Assembly (NCBI GenBank): GCA_036346375.1
Contig: JAYEVE010000073.1
Location: forward strand, 806,001-870,000
Length of the DNA: 64,000 nt
Source: Guadua angustifolia
Lineage: Eukaryota > Streptophyta > Magnoliopsida > Poales > Poaceae
Direction of reading: 5' to 3'
Numbering within the stretch: position 1 is the first letter of the stretch; every line of letters begins with the position of its first letter. Positions 23,336 through 33,184 of this stretch are shown one piece after another. The notes beneath the pieces are model-generated. The model had not been told where the DNA came from. It did not search any database and saw nothing but the letters and a program-made list of their open reading frames with translations. The translations under genes were made by a program, and so were the position numbers.

Positions 23336-24795
23336 GAAAAAGTATAGCATATTTGGAATATCCCACAACCTCCTCTAGACCGCTAATATACCTTCTTTGT
23401 CCAAGACATGTATATCACCAAAATGTAACCCAGATGTTTATATACAAGCACGCCTCTAGAAAGCTGTCCATTGTCATTTGCTTAATAGAAGACAAAGTAA
23501 GTAAAAATCAATAAAAGGGCCTCCTTTGAAACATCAACAATTCTCAAATAACTAATACCTGCATATTGCATATTGGTTCATGTTTTAAAGGAGGCTAAGA
23601 CATGCTAAAGAACAAAGGTTCTTAATAGTTTCGCAAAATCAAAACCTTATCATAATCCAAAAGATCTCTTACTGATTTTTCTAATTACAAACAGCTTGAA
23701 AATCAAATTTGCTCTTCTCTTATAGGCCATATATCGTCACCTAAATTTGACCAACTGAATTGAAGAATGCCACGATATATTCCCTCCGTAAAAATAATGC
23801 CATTAACATCTTGAAGCCCCAAATATCCACACGTATTTATGATCTTAAGTTATCGGTTTTATTGTACATTTTAGTCATCATAAAGGCATATTATCATTTG
23901 TCAACTAACTTAAGAATTCAGATCAATGATATTGCTTCGTTCTCTCGATATTCTTTTTTAACAATAAGCATAGTCGATTGCCAAAAGAAAAGAACGATCT
24001 AGTTCACAGCTCAAGAATCATAATTAAAAACAAGAAATTTGACTTAGACAAAGACAAGAAAGTCGATGCATTGCTAGTTTGCTACTATGGAAAGATTCCA
24101 TTTGAGGATTCTTATTAATGCCAAATTGTCCAGATGTAATAGCAAGATATCTTAAACTCCTAAATGGTGGCTACTAAATTTTGGATAATTGAGACATACA
24201 AAAAAAGCATTCTAAGTGCATGCAGATTCAAAAGAGTATGTTGTCACTTACAAGATCACACAAACTTCATTAGGTAGGAGAGTTCTGTGGGGTCTGTTGT
24301 ACCCATCAAATAAAAGCAGCCATCAATTGGTAGCCTTCCTTGCTTAATTCCTTTTCTTTCTGTTGAGCCATGAAAACTAGCCTAGATTGCAAGTATGCCT
24401 CTTCTAGTGGAATCCCGAAAGAATCATTCGTACAACATCGAATCCTCCATGTCAAGATAGCGTAATGCAACCTGTAATGACCAGATGAAAAAGAGAGGTG
24501 TGGATCAAACGCAAGCGCTTGAATGAAATAAATAAATTAATTAAAATGGCAGGCTATTCAACTTGTAACACAAGAGTACAAGTTCTAGAGCATAAAGAAG
24601 CAAATATATATGCCAAATTGTATCAGGCAATTGCATGAAGAATGCAACCACGATATTTCAAGCTAACGTTTTAGGGCATCTTCGTAATCACAATGAGCGC
24701 TTCGGCCCTTCAATCGTGATTCAGAGAAGCTCCATAAAGTACTCGCTTTAACTCCACCATAATGAAGTAATGCAATCAAGAACCTTGATGTTAAC
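23336..24795 (-). pseudogene. RNA-dependent RNA polymerase (RDR3/4/5-like) gene fragment
   Basis: Three exon-like blocks on the minus strand encode consecutive parts of a plant RDR, the enzyme that makes double-stranded RNA for silencing. Block 1 (24667-24795) reads SRFLIALLHYGGVKA, then in shifted frames EYFMELL and DYEDALK. Block 2 (24252-24471) starts after an AG acceptor with VALRYLDMED, then MILSG, PLEEAYLQSRLVFMAQQKEK, GRLPIDGCFYLMGTTDPT and NEVCVIL, and ends at a GTAAGT donor. Block 3 (23336-23480) reads DNGQLSRGVLVYKH, then HFGDIHVLDK and YISGLEEVVGYSKYAILF. It stops before the catalytic DbDGD loop. Introns are kept, so this is a genomic rather than cDNA copy. Small frameshifts and loss of the active site make it non-functional. 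Confidence 0.85.
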
Positions 24796-25214
24796 GCCTT
24801 TTGGGTCGATTGTCGAGGGGGAAAATTATTTATTTCTTGTGAGCCAAAAGAAAATTAATACTGAATTTTCATAATAAAAAGCTTAAGTCTGTTGTGGAAA
24901 GGTGGGCGATCCTGCATGTACATCAATATATCCCTCTCACTTATACACTTAACTAGGCCAACTAGCATGAGGACTTGACATGTTATCCAAGTTGTCAAAA
25001 GCACATCTATATAACTCATAAAGAACTATAGTTCCATTAATGTTAATGCAAAGACAGTTAAATAGTGTTCATAATTCAAATACTAAAGCGAACATAAACT
25101 ATACAATTATACGAGCCTTCTTCATTTATAGTAGCACGAAAAACTTAACTAGCACCAAAGATTATGTAGCATAAAGGTGTAGATGTGTGGTACAAACCCT
25201 TGAATCGATCGGCA

Positions 25215-25395
25215 CCAAAGATTCACGAGCCTCCTTACGATTGGAAGATGATTTCTCCATGTTGCAAGGTGAAGAGCACTAAGGCCAAATGCATTTCTAC
25301 CATAAAATTTGTTTAATTTAAAATGTCATAGTACCTAAAAGCAGGTCAATGCTGAACCGCTCGCACAAGTCTTTCACCATGGCAACGCTTATTGT
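25215..25395 (-). pseudogene. Ankyrin-like gene fragment
   Basis: Two short minus-strand pieces: 25335-25395, reading MVKDLCERFSIDLLL and ending at a GT, and 25215-25301, reading GRNAFGLSALHLATW then RNHLPIVRRLV. The second matches the ankyrin-repeat pattern (G-x-ALHLA...GHxxIVxxLL). It lies upstream of the RDR blocks on the same strand, but plant RDR proteins do not normally carry ankyrin repeats, so it is probably a fragment of another gene. Confidence 0.5.
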
Positions 25396-25590
25396 TGGAT
25401 TGTTTGACTACTAATGATACAACTAATGTTGTTAATACAAAAATACAAGTCTCTTTGTAATTACAGTTCTATCTCTGCAGGAGAATTGGCAACATTTCCA
25501 CTATATAAGACTGTCCAGCTATCCTAAAAAACTATCCATTAACCTAAGACAGCATGATGCTAGATCTTCACCTTGAACCAAATAGTTAGA

Positions 25591-26323
25591 GTACACCTCT
25601 TTAGAGTGTAAATCTAATCGATTAGCTGCGCCCATGGTTATGGGCACTTTGTAAAGTTATCATATGGTTAGATGCTTTATTATTTTTAAAATAACTTGGT
25701 TTTATCCATTTACCTCGTGTTGGCAAAGATTTGTGTTGGTGAATTGGACGCCTCAATCCTCACATCGTGGAGAACTATATATGAGTTATTACTTATGCTT
25801 TACTTACTTGTTACTTTCATTTCAATCAAACTTGCTTTTATGAATTTCATTTGTAAATTACCACTTGATTTACAAATTTAAATTCACCTTATGCAAACTA
25901 ACCGTAGAAGCCTCCAATGTCATGGCCTACATTACGCATTTTGCAAATACCTTCTTAAGTCTTGTTGAGTACGAAAGTACTCAACCTTGCTTAATATATT
26001 GTTTTAGGTAGAAGAAAACGAGGTTCAAGATTACTTTTAAATCACAAGTTATGGAACTTCAAGAAAGCAATCGCTCTAGGATTATGCCTTGTTAGTAGCC
26101 TATGGGTTGGATGGGCACACTATAAAACTTTTGCTTCTTCTGCTGCTATCTCCTCTGAATTATAAAAATACAATGTATAAATAGCTTTCGCTTTAATAAT
26201 ATGATGTATGGTTGTGTTTCAATTATTGTAAATGTATGTACTTGCCACTGATCATAGGACTAGTATTGTATGCACATAGATTTCCATTTTTTCATTTTAT
26301 GCAAAAATAGGGGTCGCTACAAA
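25591..26323 (+). repeat. Fam-A-like LTR 3' end
   Basis: Aligns, with many substitutions, to 3385-4095, and ends GGGGTCGCTACA at 26323. The hairpin is at 25965-25984 with an 8-bp stem and GAAA loop. No primer site follows, so it is an old solo-LTR end or fragment. Confidence 0.7.
25965..25984 (+). other. Conserved LTR hairpin, GAAA-loop variant
   Basis: TTGAGTAC, GAAA, GTACTCAA, followed by CCTTGC. The loop is one base shorter and the stem one pair longer than in other Fam-A LTRs; GAAA is a GNRA tetraloop. Confidence 0.7.
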
Positions 26324-26823
26324 ATTATATAAAAATAAAGATTACAATAATAATCAAAATTTCCTAAAAATCTAAGTTTTGTCGATCTTCAACTCTAATC
26401 CCTAAAAAGATGTCAATCATGCATGCATATAAAACCAAGAGGTGATAAAATTAAATTAGAGTTGTAAATCGTAACCATATGCAAAGGTATCACTCATCGA
26501 GATACTACAACGTCAGGGCAGCTTGGCACCTCTCTCTACCAAGGATCTCATCATCCGGCAAATACAAACTGGTAGAGCTATGCGAATCAGTAGCATTGCA
26601 TAAATAGTACACAAATATCCCAATGTAGAAAAGTAAAGTTCCATGGTAAAAGGGTAAATGAGCCACTGTAAAATGAGATAAGGACCAACCCTCCAGCCAG
26701 AGCTAGCATTCATTTCTCATAGCTAGCACAAAGCCAACCAAGGCACCATTTCATTTTCCCAAACCACAAAACCTATCCCAAGTTTCAAGATCCCAGGAGG
26801 CCAAGGAGACAACTAGAAACAAG
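26324..26823. other. Unassigned, possibly low-copy DNA left of the Fam-B LARD
   Basis: 500 bp without similarity to the LTR families. A 66-codon minus-strand frame at 26513-26713 is hydrophobic but has no recognisable domain. The sequence continues at 36948 once the Fam-B element is removed. Confidence 0.3.
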
Positions 26824-26828
26824 CACAA
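26824..26828. other. Target-site duplication, left (CACAA)
   Basis: CACAA directly before the LTR start TGTAATACC; identical to 36943-36947. Confidence 0.9.
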
Positions 26829-28025
26829 TGTAATACCTCAAATCGTTTTTCGGGTTTTGGGTAAATTGAAAAGTTTTGTCGCCTCAGAGATAATAATTTT
26901 ATTAGTGGTTTTGGTAATCTCCTAGTTTTTCTGGTGAGGTCTTTGGAGCCGTTTTGTTTGGCGGTAAGTTGTATTTTCTTGTCAGTTGTCGTTTCCTGCC
27001 AAGAGTTGAAATTTATTTGGTTCGCGCTAGTGGTAAAAGTTGGATTTTTGGTTTTTAGGAAGGGTATTTTCGGAATTCCCCCCTCCCTCACCTAATATCT
27101 CTTTCCTCCCTTACTTGTGTGGCTGACAAAGCTTGGAGGGCTGCATTTTTTTCCCCAACGCCCCTGGCCTCCTCCCCAGCCTCATCTGGCGTCTCCCCCA
27201 GCACCTCAGCTCCCTGGCCGAGCCACCCTACGGCGACTTGCTTCTTCTCCTGGCTGGCGTGCCTTGCCCCTCCCCCTGCCAGCTACTTCCTGCTGGTCGA
27301 GCTCCCGTGGCCAGCGCCTAGCTCCCTCCTGGTTCCCCTGCCGGCGGCGCTGCCCTGGCCTGTGCTGTGCGATGCCTCACCCCCTGGCTTCGGCTCCCTT
27401 CTCCTCTTCCCCAGCAGAGCAGCGCCGGTGGTAGCAGTGCAGCAGCAGCAACAAGGGCAGCGGCATGAGGAGCAAGAAGAATGCAGAAGATCACCGACAG
27501 CAGAGCAAAGAAGAAGAAGTAGCGATCAAGCAAGATGCTTCCCTCAAGCCAGCTCCGGCGCCGATCTTCCTTCCCTCCGGCGATCTTCCTTTCCCTCCGG
27601 CCGAAGTGCCTCTCCTTCCCTTCCTGTGGTGAGGCTCAACCCTAGATTTCATGGAAAAGCTTGGTTTTTAGTATGCATGCCAAGTGTTTGATGAAATGCA
27701 TGCTTAGAGTATAGATGTTTCTTTGTGCCTACCATGTGTTCGATGTAATGCCTAGAAGATTTATGATGTGGTATTTTAGTGATTTCAGTGTGTCAGGTTG
27801 AGGCACGGGATGGGAAGGCAAGAATCGATGCATTTCTATTGTGTGCATACCTGTATATCCATGCCTGCTAGTTTATATTTCTATTGTGAGCATGAGTAAA
27901 ATTATGAGGTTTGATTAAGGGTAGGGTTATCTATGATTTTGTCTTTTCATTTGATTGCTTACCCAGATGATTTCTTTTGTTTTTGAGTATTGTTGGAAGA
28001 TCGCGGGTTGTTTCTCTGAGATTCC

Positions 28026-28113
28026 TGTTGGCATATGAACAATTTGTTTTACGGTGCTCTTTAGTGCTTTGTTGGCATATGAACAATTTGTTTTACGGTG
28101 CTCTTTAGTGCTT
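28026..28113 (+). repeat. 44-bp tandem duplication private to the 5' LTR
   Basis: Two exact units beginning TGTTGGCATATGAAC (28026-28069 and 28070-28113). The 3' LTR has one unit at 34356. Because both LTRs are copied from one template at insertion, this duplication arose after integration, or is an assembly artefact. Confidence 0.9.
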
Positions 28114-29545
28114 CATTTCTTGGCTCAAGGAACTCATACAGACTATGCATAGATGTGTTGGAATCTTGAGCCTAACCTTTAATGTAATCTTGAATAGTAA
28201 GCATGCAGATTATATGTGTATATATATGTACACTTGATGGATCTGAAGAGTATGAATCTGTGGATTTGGATGCTCTTATTCCAAACAGAGAATGCATTAA
28301 TTGATGGTGTCTCACGCATAGCTTCTAAAAATACGTGTCTTATCTTGCTAGAAATTGTGGAGTGTTCTTATGGAATTTATATGTGTATGGTGTCTCACTA
28401 AGAGATTCATTTTGGCAGCATTTTAGTCCTTAATGTTTTTATTCATATGTGCTAGTATTTTGTTTAGCCAATTATTCGTGGATTTTGCTTGTTCTGCTTC
28501 CCCGCATGGGTTTGGAGTTGAATCACTAAACCTAGGTTATGCAAAAGAGTCGACTTCTTTTGTCGTTGGTGTCAATTAAGATAGAGTTATGTTGGATGAT
28601 TATTGTTTATTTGCAGGGAGGTCCTATCGGTGTGGCCTCAATCGTATGCCACTCCATTCTCCGTCGGTAAAGGCAAGTGCATTCCCTAAATCGTGGCTAG
28701 GATGATTAATTAATTGTTTGTTTTTAGCATAAGAAACTGCCGATGAATACGCAAGAGGTAAGCTTTGCTTGGCTATAACTAGAAAATGGTTCCTTGTATG
28801 AAAATGCTTATAATGATTAAATGGTTAAGGGAATGGTGCAAGTACATCGAGCTGTGTGCCTAAGTGAGTTGTTCATTTCTATTTATCTGATCAGGGCTAA
28901 TGTATATTGATTGTGGCAAGTGCATTGTATCAGTTGTGGCTTAGGTGGCCACTAGGTTTTACAATAATGCATTTATCCAAGTATTGTTTTAATATTGTCA
29001 TGTTTGGTTTTGCATGCGATATGCGGAATGAGAATGGTTAATTGGTTATGCTGCATCCCTGGATTGATTGTTTTGTGTGATGTTAATGAATTTCGTCTAG
29101 ATGCCGTGATTGACATCTTGCTAAATTTTACTTTCATATTCCGGTTCGCTAGTTTGATAGGCTAGTGAGTATACTGAAAGTATCGGATTGGATTGCGAAA
29201 ATGATTTGATTTATGAACAAGATTGATGGAGTTAGTAACTACTCGAGTGTTGGTGATGTGAGTATGAATATGAATGTTGAGGATGTGATTACTGAATGTT
29301 GAGAATGTGATTAGTGAGTTTTGAGAAAGTGATTACGAGTGATGAGGATGTAGTTTGCAAATTGCTTTATGTTAATTGCATCTGCGCATTCATGACGGAA
29401 GAGGCGACCCATTCTGATGTGGGCCTCTGTGCTCACATGTAGTGGACACGAAAGTCCTACCTCGTAGTCTCATATACGTGGTTGTATGGGAGCGAGTCAG
29501 TAAGAGTAGGCACCCTCCACCACGGGGTGGAAGGGGAACGAGAGG

Positions 29546-29567
29546 GTGCACACCGACGGGTGTGCAC
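29546..29567 (+). other. Fam-B hairpin 2 (9-bp stem, GACG loop)
   Basis: GTGCACACC, loop GACG, GGTGTGCAC. Recurs at 35835-35856, in diverged form at 46377-46398, and on the minus strand at 59446-59467 with loop GGCG. Confidence 0.65.
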
Positions 29568-29892
29568 TCGGCCATACCGGTATGTGCTAAAAGAGGAGAT
29601 GAGCATGCATGATGCATCATATGCATGGAAATTGTGCAATCTGCATTGTATTGTCAATGATGGATCGTGTTTTATGAGTTGATTATGATGTATGGCATAT
29701 TTGCATCTGCAATGCATTATAACGATGATTTTGAGTTAAATGGAAAGGTGTCGAGTTGGATCGAGTCGTGGCCTCATCCAAAAAGATTAAAGAGATAGGT
29801 GTCGGGGTTTAGAAATGAAGTGAAATAGATAAGCATGCATGATGCATTACATGATTGTAGAAGTGTGATTGATTATCCAGAATTTGTGTTCT

Positions 29893-30002
29893 CATGTCTG
29901 TGTGATGTATTATGCATATTTGTATTTCCATGTTTGGGTAATGGATTATGCATATTCTGTACTTTCATGTCTGTGTGATGGATTGCGCATATTCTGTATT
30001 TT
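29893..30002 (+). repeat. Three-unit 36-37-bp tandem array in the Fam-B 5' LTR
   Basis: Units begin CATGTCTGTGTGATG or CATGTTTGGGTAATG at 29893, 29929 and 29966, with a partial fourth at 30003. Divergence between units shows the array is old; it is shared with the 3' LTR (36179-36288). Confidence 0.85.
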
Positions 30003-30218
30003 CATGTCTGGTTGCAAGATATGATTTATGTTTACAGGTTATATGTTACGCTTCTTTGTCGAGGAGTTGTGAACTCCGTCAAGACGAAGCTGGGTTGGTT
30101 TGGAGAACTAATTTTACACTTGCTTTTATCCACTTGTCGTTCTTATTTAAGAATGATTATTATGCTCTTTAGTAGGAAAATGTGATTGGCTATGAAATTA
30201 TTCTTTGATGTACTTTGC

Positions 30219-30233
30219 TGAGTCCTGAACTCA
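30219..30233 (+). other. Conserved LTR hairpin, Fam-B form
   Basis: TGAGT, loop CCTGA, ACTCA, followed by CGCTTG, about 420 bp before the LTR end. Same context TTTGCTGAGT as Fam-A. Confidence 0.65.
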
Positions 30234-30654
30234 CGCTTGTCTACTTCCTGCTCTAGGTACCTTGAAGCTGTCTCGCCGGGATGGGAGTAGTAGCACGTGC
30301 ACGGCTTCAGTCACTACCTCATTTAAATTACTTGTAAAGTCTGGCTGTAATTAATAAGGTTGTAATGTGTTGCTAGTCGTGGTGGAGTTTATTACCGTCT
30401 ATTGGACGTGTGATTGGTTAACTAAGGACCTGCTAGAATGATATCATATTATCTCGCATGTTTTCATCGTCTCACGAGTGGATGTCCTCTATTCTAGAGA
30501 GTCATGCGAAATTTTGTAAATTTGGTGACTTAGTTTTCTTAGGCCGCTTAAGAGTTTAGTGATTAAATTCAGTTCAATCTCTTCGTAGATGTGTCGTTCG
30601 TATTTTGGAGTTTTTGGTAGCATTCGCGGTGCGCTTGGCGCGGGTGTTACTGAT

Positions 30655-30666
30655 TGGTATCGAGCG
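30655..30666 (+). other. Primer-binding site (tRNA-Met, one base missing)
   Basis: TTGGTATCGAGC, the initiator tRNA-Met site lacking one A compared with TGGTATCAGAGC. The missing base lies in a CAG trinucleotide, where this sequence shows many suspect indels; the minus-strand relative at 58540 has the perfect site. Confidence 0.8.
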
Positions 30667-33170
30667 GGCTTCAGTCCGTGGTGTTTGAATGTAGTGAGTA
30701 ATTTCGAATGAATTAAAATTTTCTTTGTGTGAAGGTAGAAACATGGTTTAGGTTGAACCTTTAAAATGTAGCCCTAGGGCAATAACCATAAAACTTGACG
30801 TAGAATGGTTAAATACTTTAAAATTTAACACACACTGATGCACAATAGGAAAGGGATGGGTATTGTTGCGTTGTGTTACAATGCTTATTTTGTTATTGAT
30901 GTTATGTTGAAAGTTGTGGTTATGTTACTTGTTAGTTTGATAAGGCTGTGGTATTATTGATGGTTATGGTTTTGAAGTGGTAGATTGATTAGTGGAGTCC
31001 GGTGGGACTCTTTGTGCCGAAGGGTTCGGCCTTGTTGTGTAGCTGTGTTGGTTGGTGTGGCAGTTGAAAGCCAGCACCGGAGGATTCATAACCTAGGGTG
31101 AGGAAATTCCTAATTCCTTTACCGTAAATCGAAGGGTATTCGATCTCTTGTTTTTTCGTGGTTGAGAAAATTTGTTTTGGTGATTTTCTTTTGTCGTGGG
31201 AGCTTTGTGATTTATTTGTGTTTCGGAGTTGTGGGCACGACAAGGGTTGAATATTGTCGTGCAGTAAAGTGAAGAGTATCGTCTTGCACCCCTTTTTGGT
31301 TGCTTTGTGGAGAAAGTTATGGATTCCTTATTGTGTTGGTCGTTCTCCCAGTTAAAAAAGGGGTTTTGGTGTTGTGTCTCGTTGGTTGTTGGCGGGGAAA
31401 GGCCTGGAATTTCTTCGTGTTGTCGTTCTCCGAGTTGAAGTTTTGGATTTGAAGCTTTAAAGGAAAAAAGTGTTGTTCGATTGATTCGTTTTTCCTTTCC
31501 GTGAATTGATTTGTGTAAGTCCTTTCCTTCGTGGAATTTTGGAATGTAATGATTGGTTTGAGATCTGTTGAATGACAAGGCTTGAGTCCCGCTATTTTGT
31601 AAAATTGGAGAGTTAAGCTTCTTTGGGAAAATTGTTGGTTGGATTTTTCCAGAAGAAATTTTGAGGCAATCAAAGTGAGTTTGTGGGTTGGTTGAAAATC
31701 TTCCCATAAAAGATTGATAGAAGGATTGTGCTGTTAGGGTAGTTACCCTAATTTGATAGATGTTAAGGATTCAAATGTTGGTCTTGGTAAACCACGGTTA
31801 TGAGTGGAGGAATGGTGATATGGTGTTTGCGTAGGGCTAGTGTTGATTATGATAGCGAAGGAATAACAAGTTGGTTGAGGAACTTGTTTAAATGAGTAGA
31901 TGGGGAGAATTTGTTTAATGTTGGTAATAACATTTTTGAACGCGGATGTAATTAGTTGAAAGGATAATTATTGGGGAAAGTGATCCGAGGAAGAATGGTT
32001 GTAAAATTCATGCTAAGTCTTGTTGGGACTTCTCAAAGGCGCTAAGTGTGAACATTGAAACCTTTATTATTAAAGGTGCAAGAATGTTAGAGATACTGGG
32101 ATGTAAGATGAACTTAGGTTTAATTACCTATGGAATTGAGTTGTCGGTGTAATTACTTGGAAGGTTGCCTGTTGTTTAAGGCATTTTGTTTGGTGTGCAA
32201 TTGAAATTACCATATGAGTTATGTTTCGCCAAGTGGTGGAGTTAGTGGATAAAAGATTATGAGGAAGAAAGAATGCATACTTATGGAATGGTGTGATGAT
32301 AGTCTTTGGACTTGCCATTTAAAGGAAATAAATAGATGTAATGGAAAATGTTGGAGGGTCTTGGATGGGAGCTATTGGAATCAGTCGCTAAATGCTTTAT
32401 TTCTGTTAGTTGTCGGGACTATTGGTTTTGTAAGTTAGACTCGATGTGGGTCAGTCGGAAATGGATGGTTCGGTTGCAACCCTTTTCGTTGAGTGATTGT
32501 CTCGTTGTATGAGACAAGTTTGAAAGAAAGTCAAATTCGGTTTTGGTTGAGGGAATTTGATTGTTGCCCTGTGGGGCTAATCAATTCAATAGTAAATAAT
32601 GAATCTTGATCCTGTTGTTTCCAAGAGCAACTGTTGAAAAGATAAAAGCTGTGTTTTGATTCTTAAAGGATTCCGGTGTTAAATGGTTAGCGATAGTATC
32701 ATGTTCGGAATTGGTTAGAACTTGTTGAAATAAACAATTATGTGTGTGGCTCCTTGGTTAGAAAGGTTAATCAATGAAGAGGGATGGGAATCAGTGTTTT
32801 TCCTGGTTCGTAGAGGATCCAAGCTTAGAACTTAGCTGTTTAATCGAATAGCTTTGGTGTTTCGATGGTAATTGGTTGATGCTTAATAGAATGACGTGAC
32901 TCGTGTTATTCCTGTTATTCCGAGTTGGTTGATCTGCGGTATGGAGTTTTAGAGGGGAGGTATAAATTGGGTGAGTGAAATTGAATGGAGAAATGAGTTC
33001 AGCTGCTTGCTCCTTTTTACTGGCAAGAGCCGTGGTTTGAGTTGTGGAGTTTACTTTTGCGTGAGAAGTACCCGGCTTGTTCTTTTTGAGTTTTTTTTTG
33101 TTGACAATTCGGTTGTGTTGCTCTTGTGGGTGAGTAGTGAGGTGGTCAGAATTCGAGGTCGAATTCTGTT

Positions 33171-33184
33171 AAAGGGGGGAAGAG
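33171..33184 (+). other. Polypurine tract
   Basis: AAAGGGGGGAAGAG immediately before the 3' LTR start TGTAATACCCCG at 33185. Confidence 0.88.

Larger units (their letters stand above)
26829..30650 (+). repeat. Fam-B 5' LTR (3.82 kb)
   Basis: Starts TGTAATACCTC and ends at GCGCGGGTGTTAC just before the primer site; the final base(s) are altered relative to the 3' LTR end GGGGTGTTACA. The first 280 bp are AT-rich U3, then ~500 bp of C-rich sequence whose frames (27117-27691) are Pro/Ser/Ala-rich noise. It holds a private 44-bp duplication at 28026, a 37-bp tandem array at 29893, hairpin 2 at 29546 and hairpin 1 at 30219. Confidence 0.9.
30651..33184 (+). mobile_element. Fam-B LARD internal domain, non-coding
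   Basis: 2.5 kb, G+T-rich on the plus strand, with stops in every plus frame. Its first ~150 bp align with the internal domain of the minus-strand Fam-B element (58390-58553). The 204-codon minus-strand frame at 31093-31707 is a by-product of the G/T skew and matches no family. No pol remnant is evident. Confidence 0.8.

Noticed and set aside
27117..27691. Pro/Ser/Ala-rich frames at the start of the Fam-B LTR (also 33478-33914)
   Set aside because: Low-complexity C-rich leader open in several frames and on both strands; the two LTR copies disagree by many indels.
31093..31707. 204-codon minus-strand frame in the Fam-B internal domain
   Set aside because: Antisense to the element, composition (Asn/Gln/Thr/Lys-rich) follows from the G/T skew of the other strand, and no family is recognisable.
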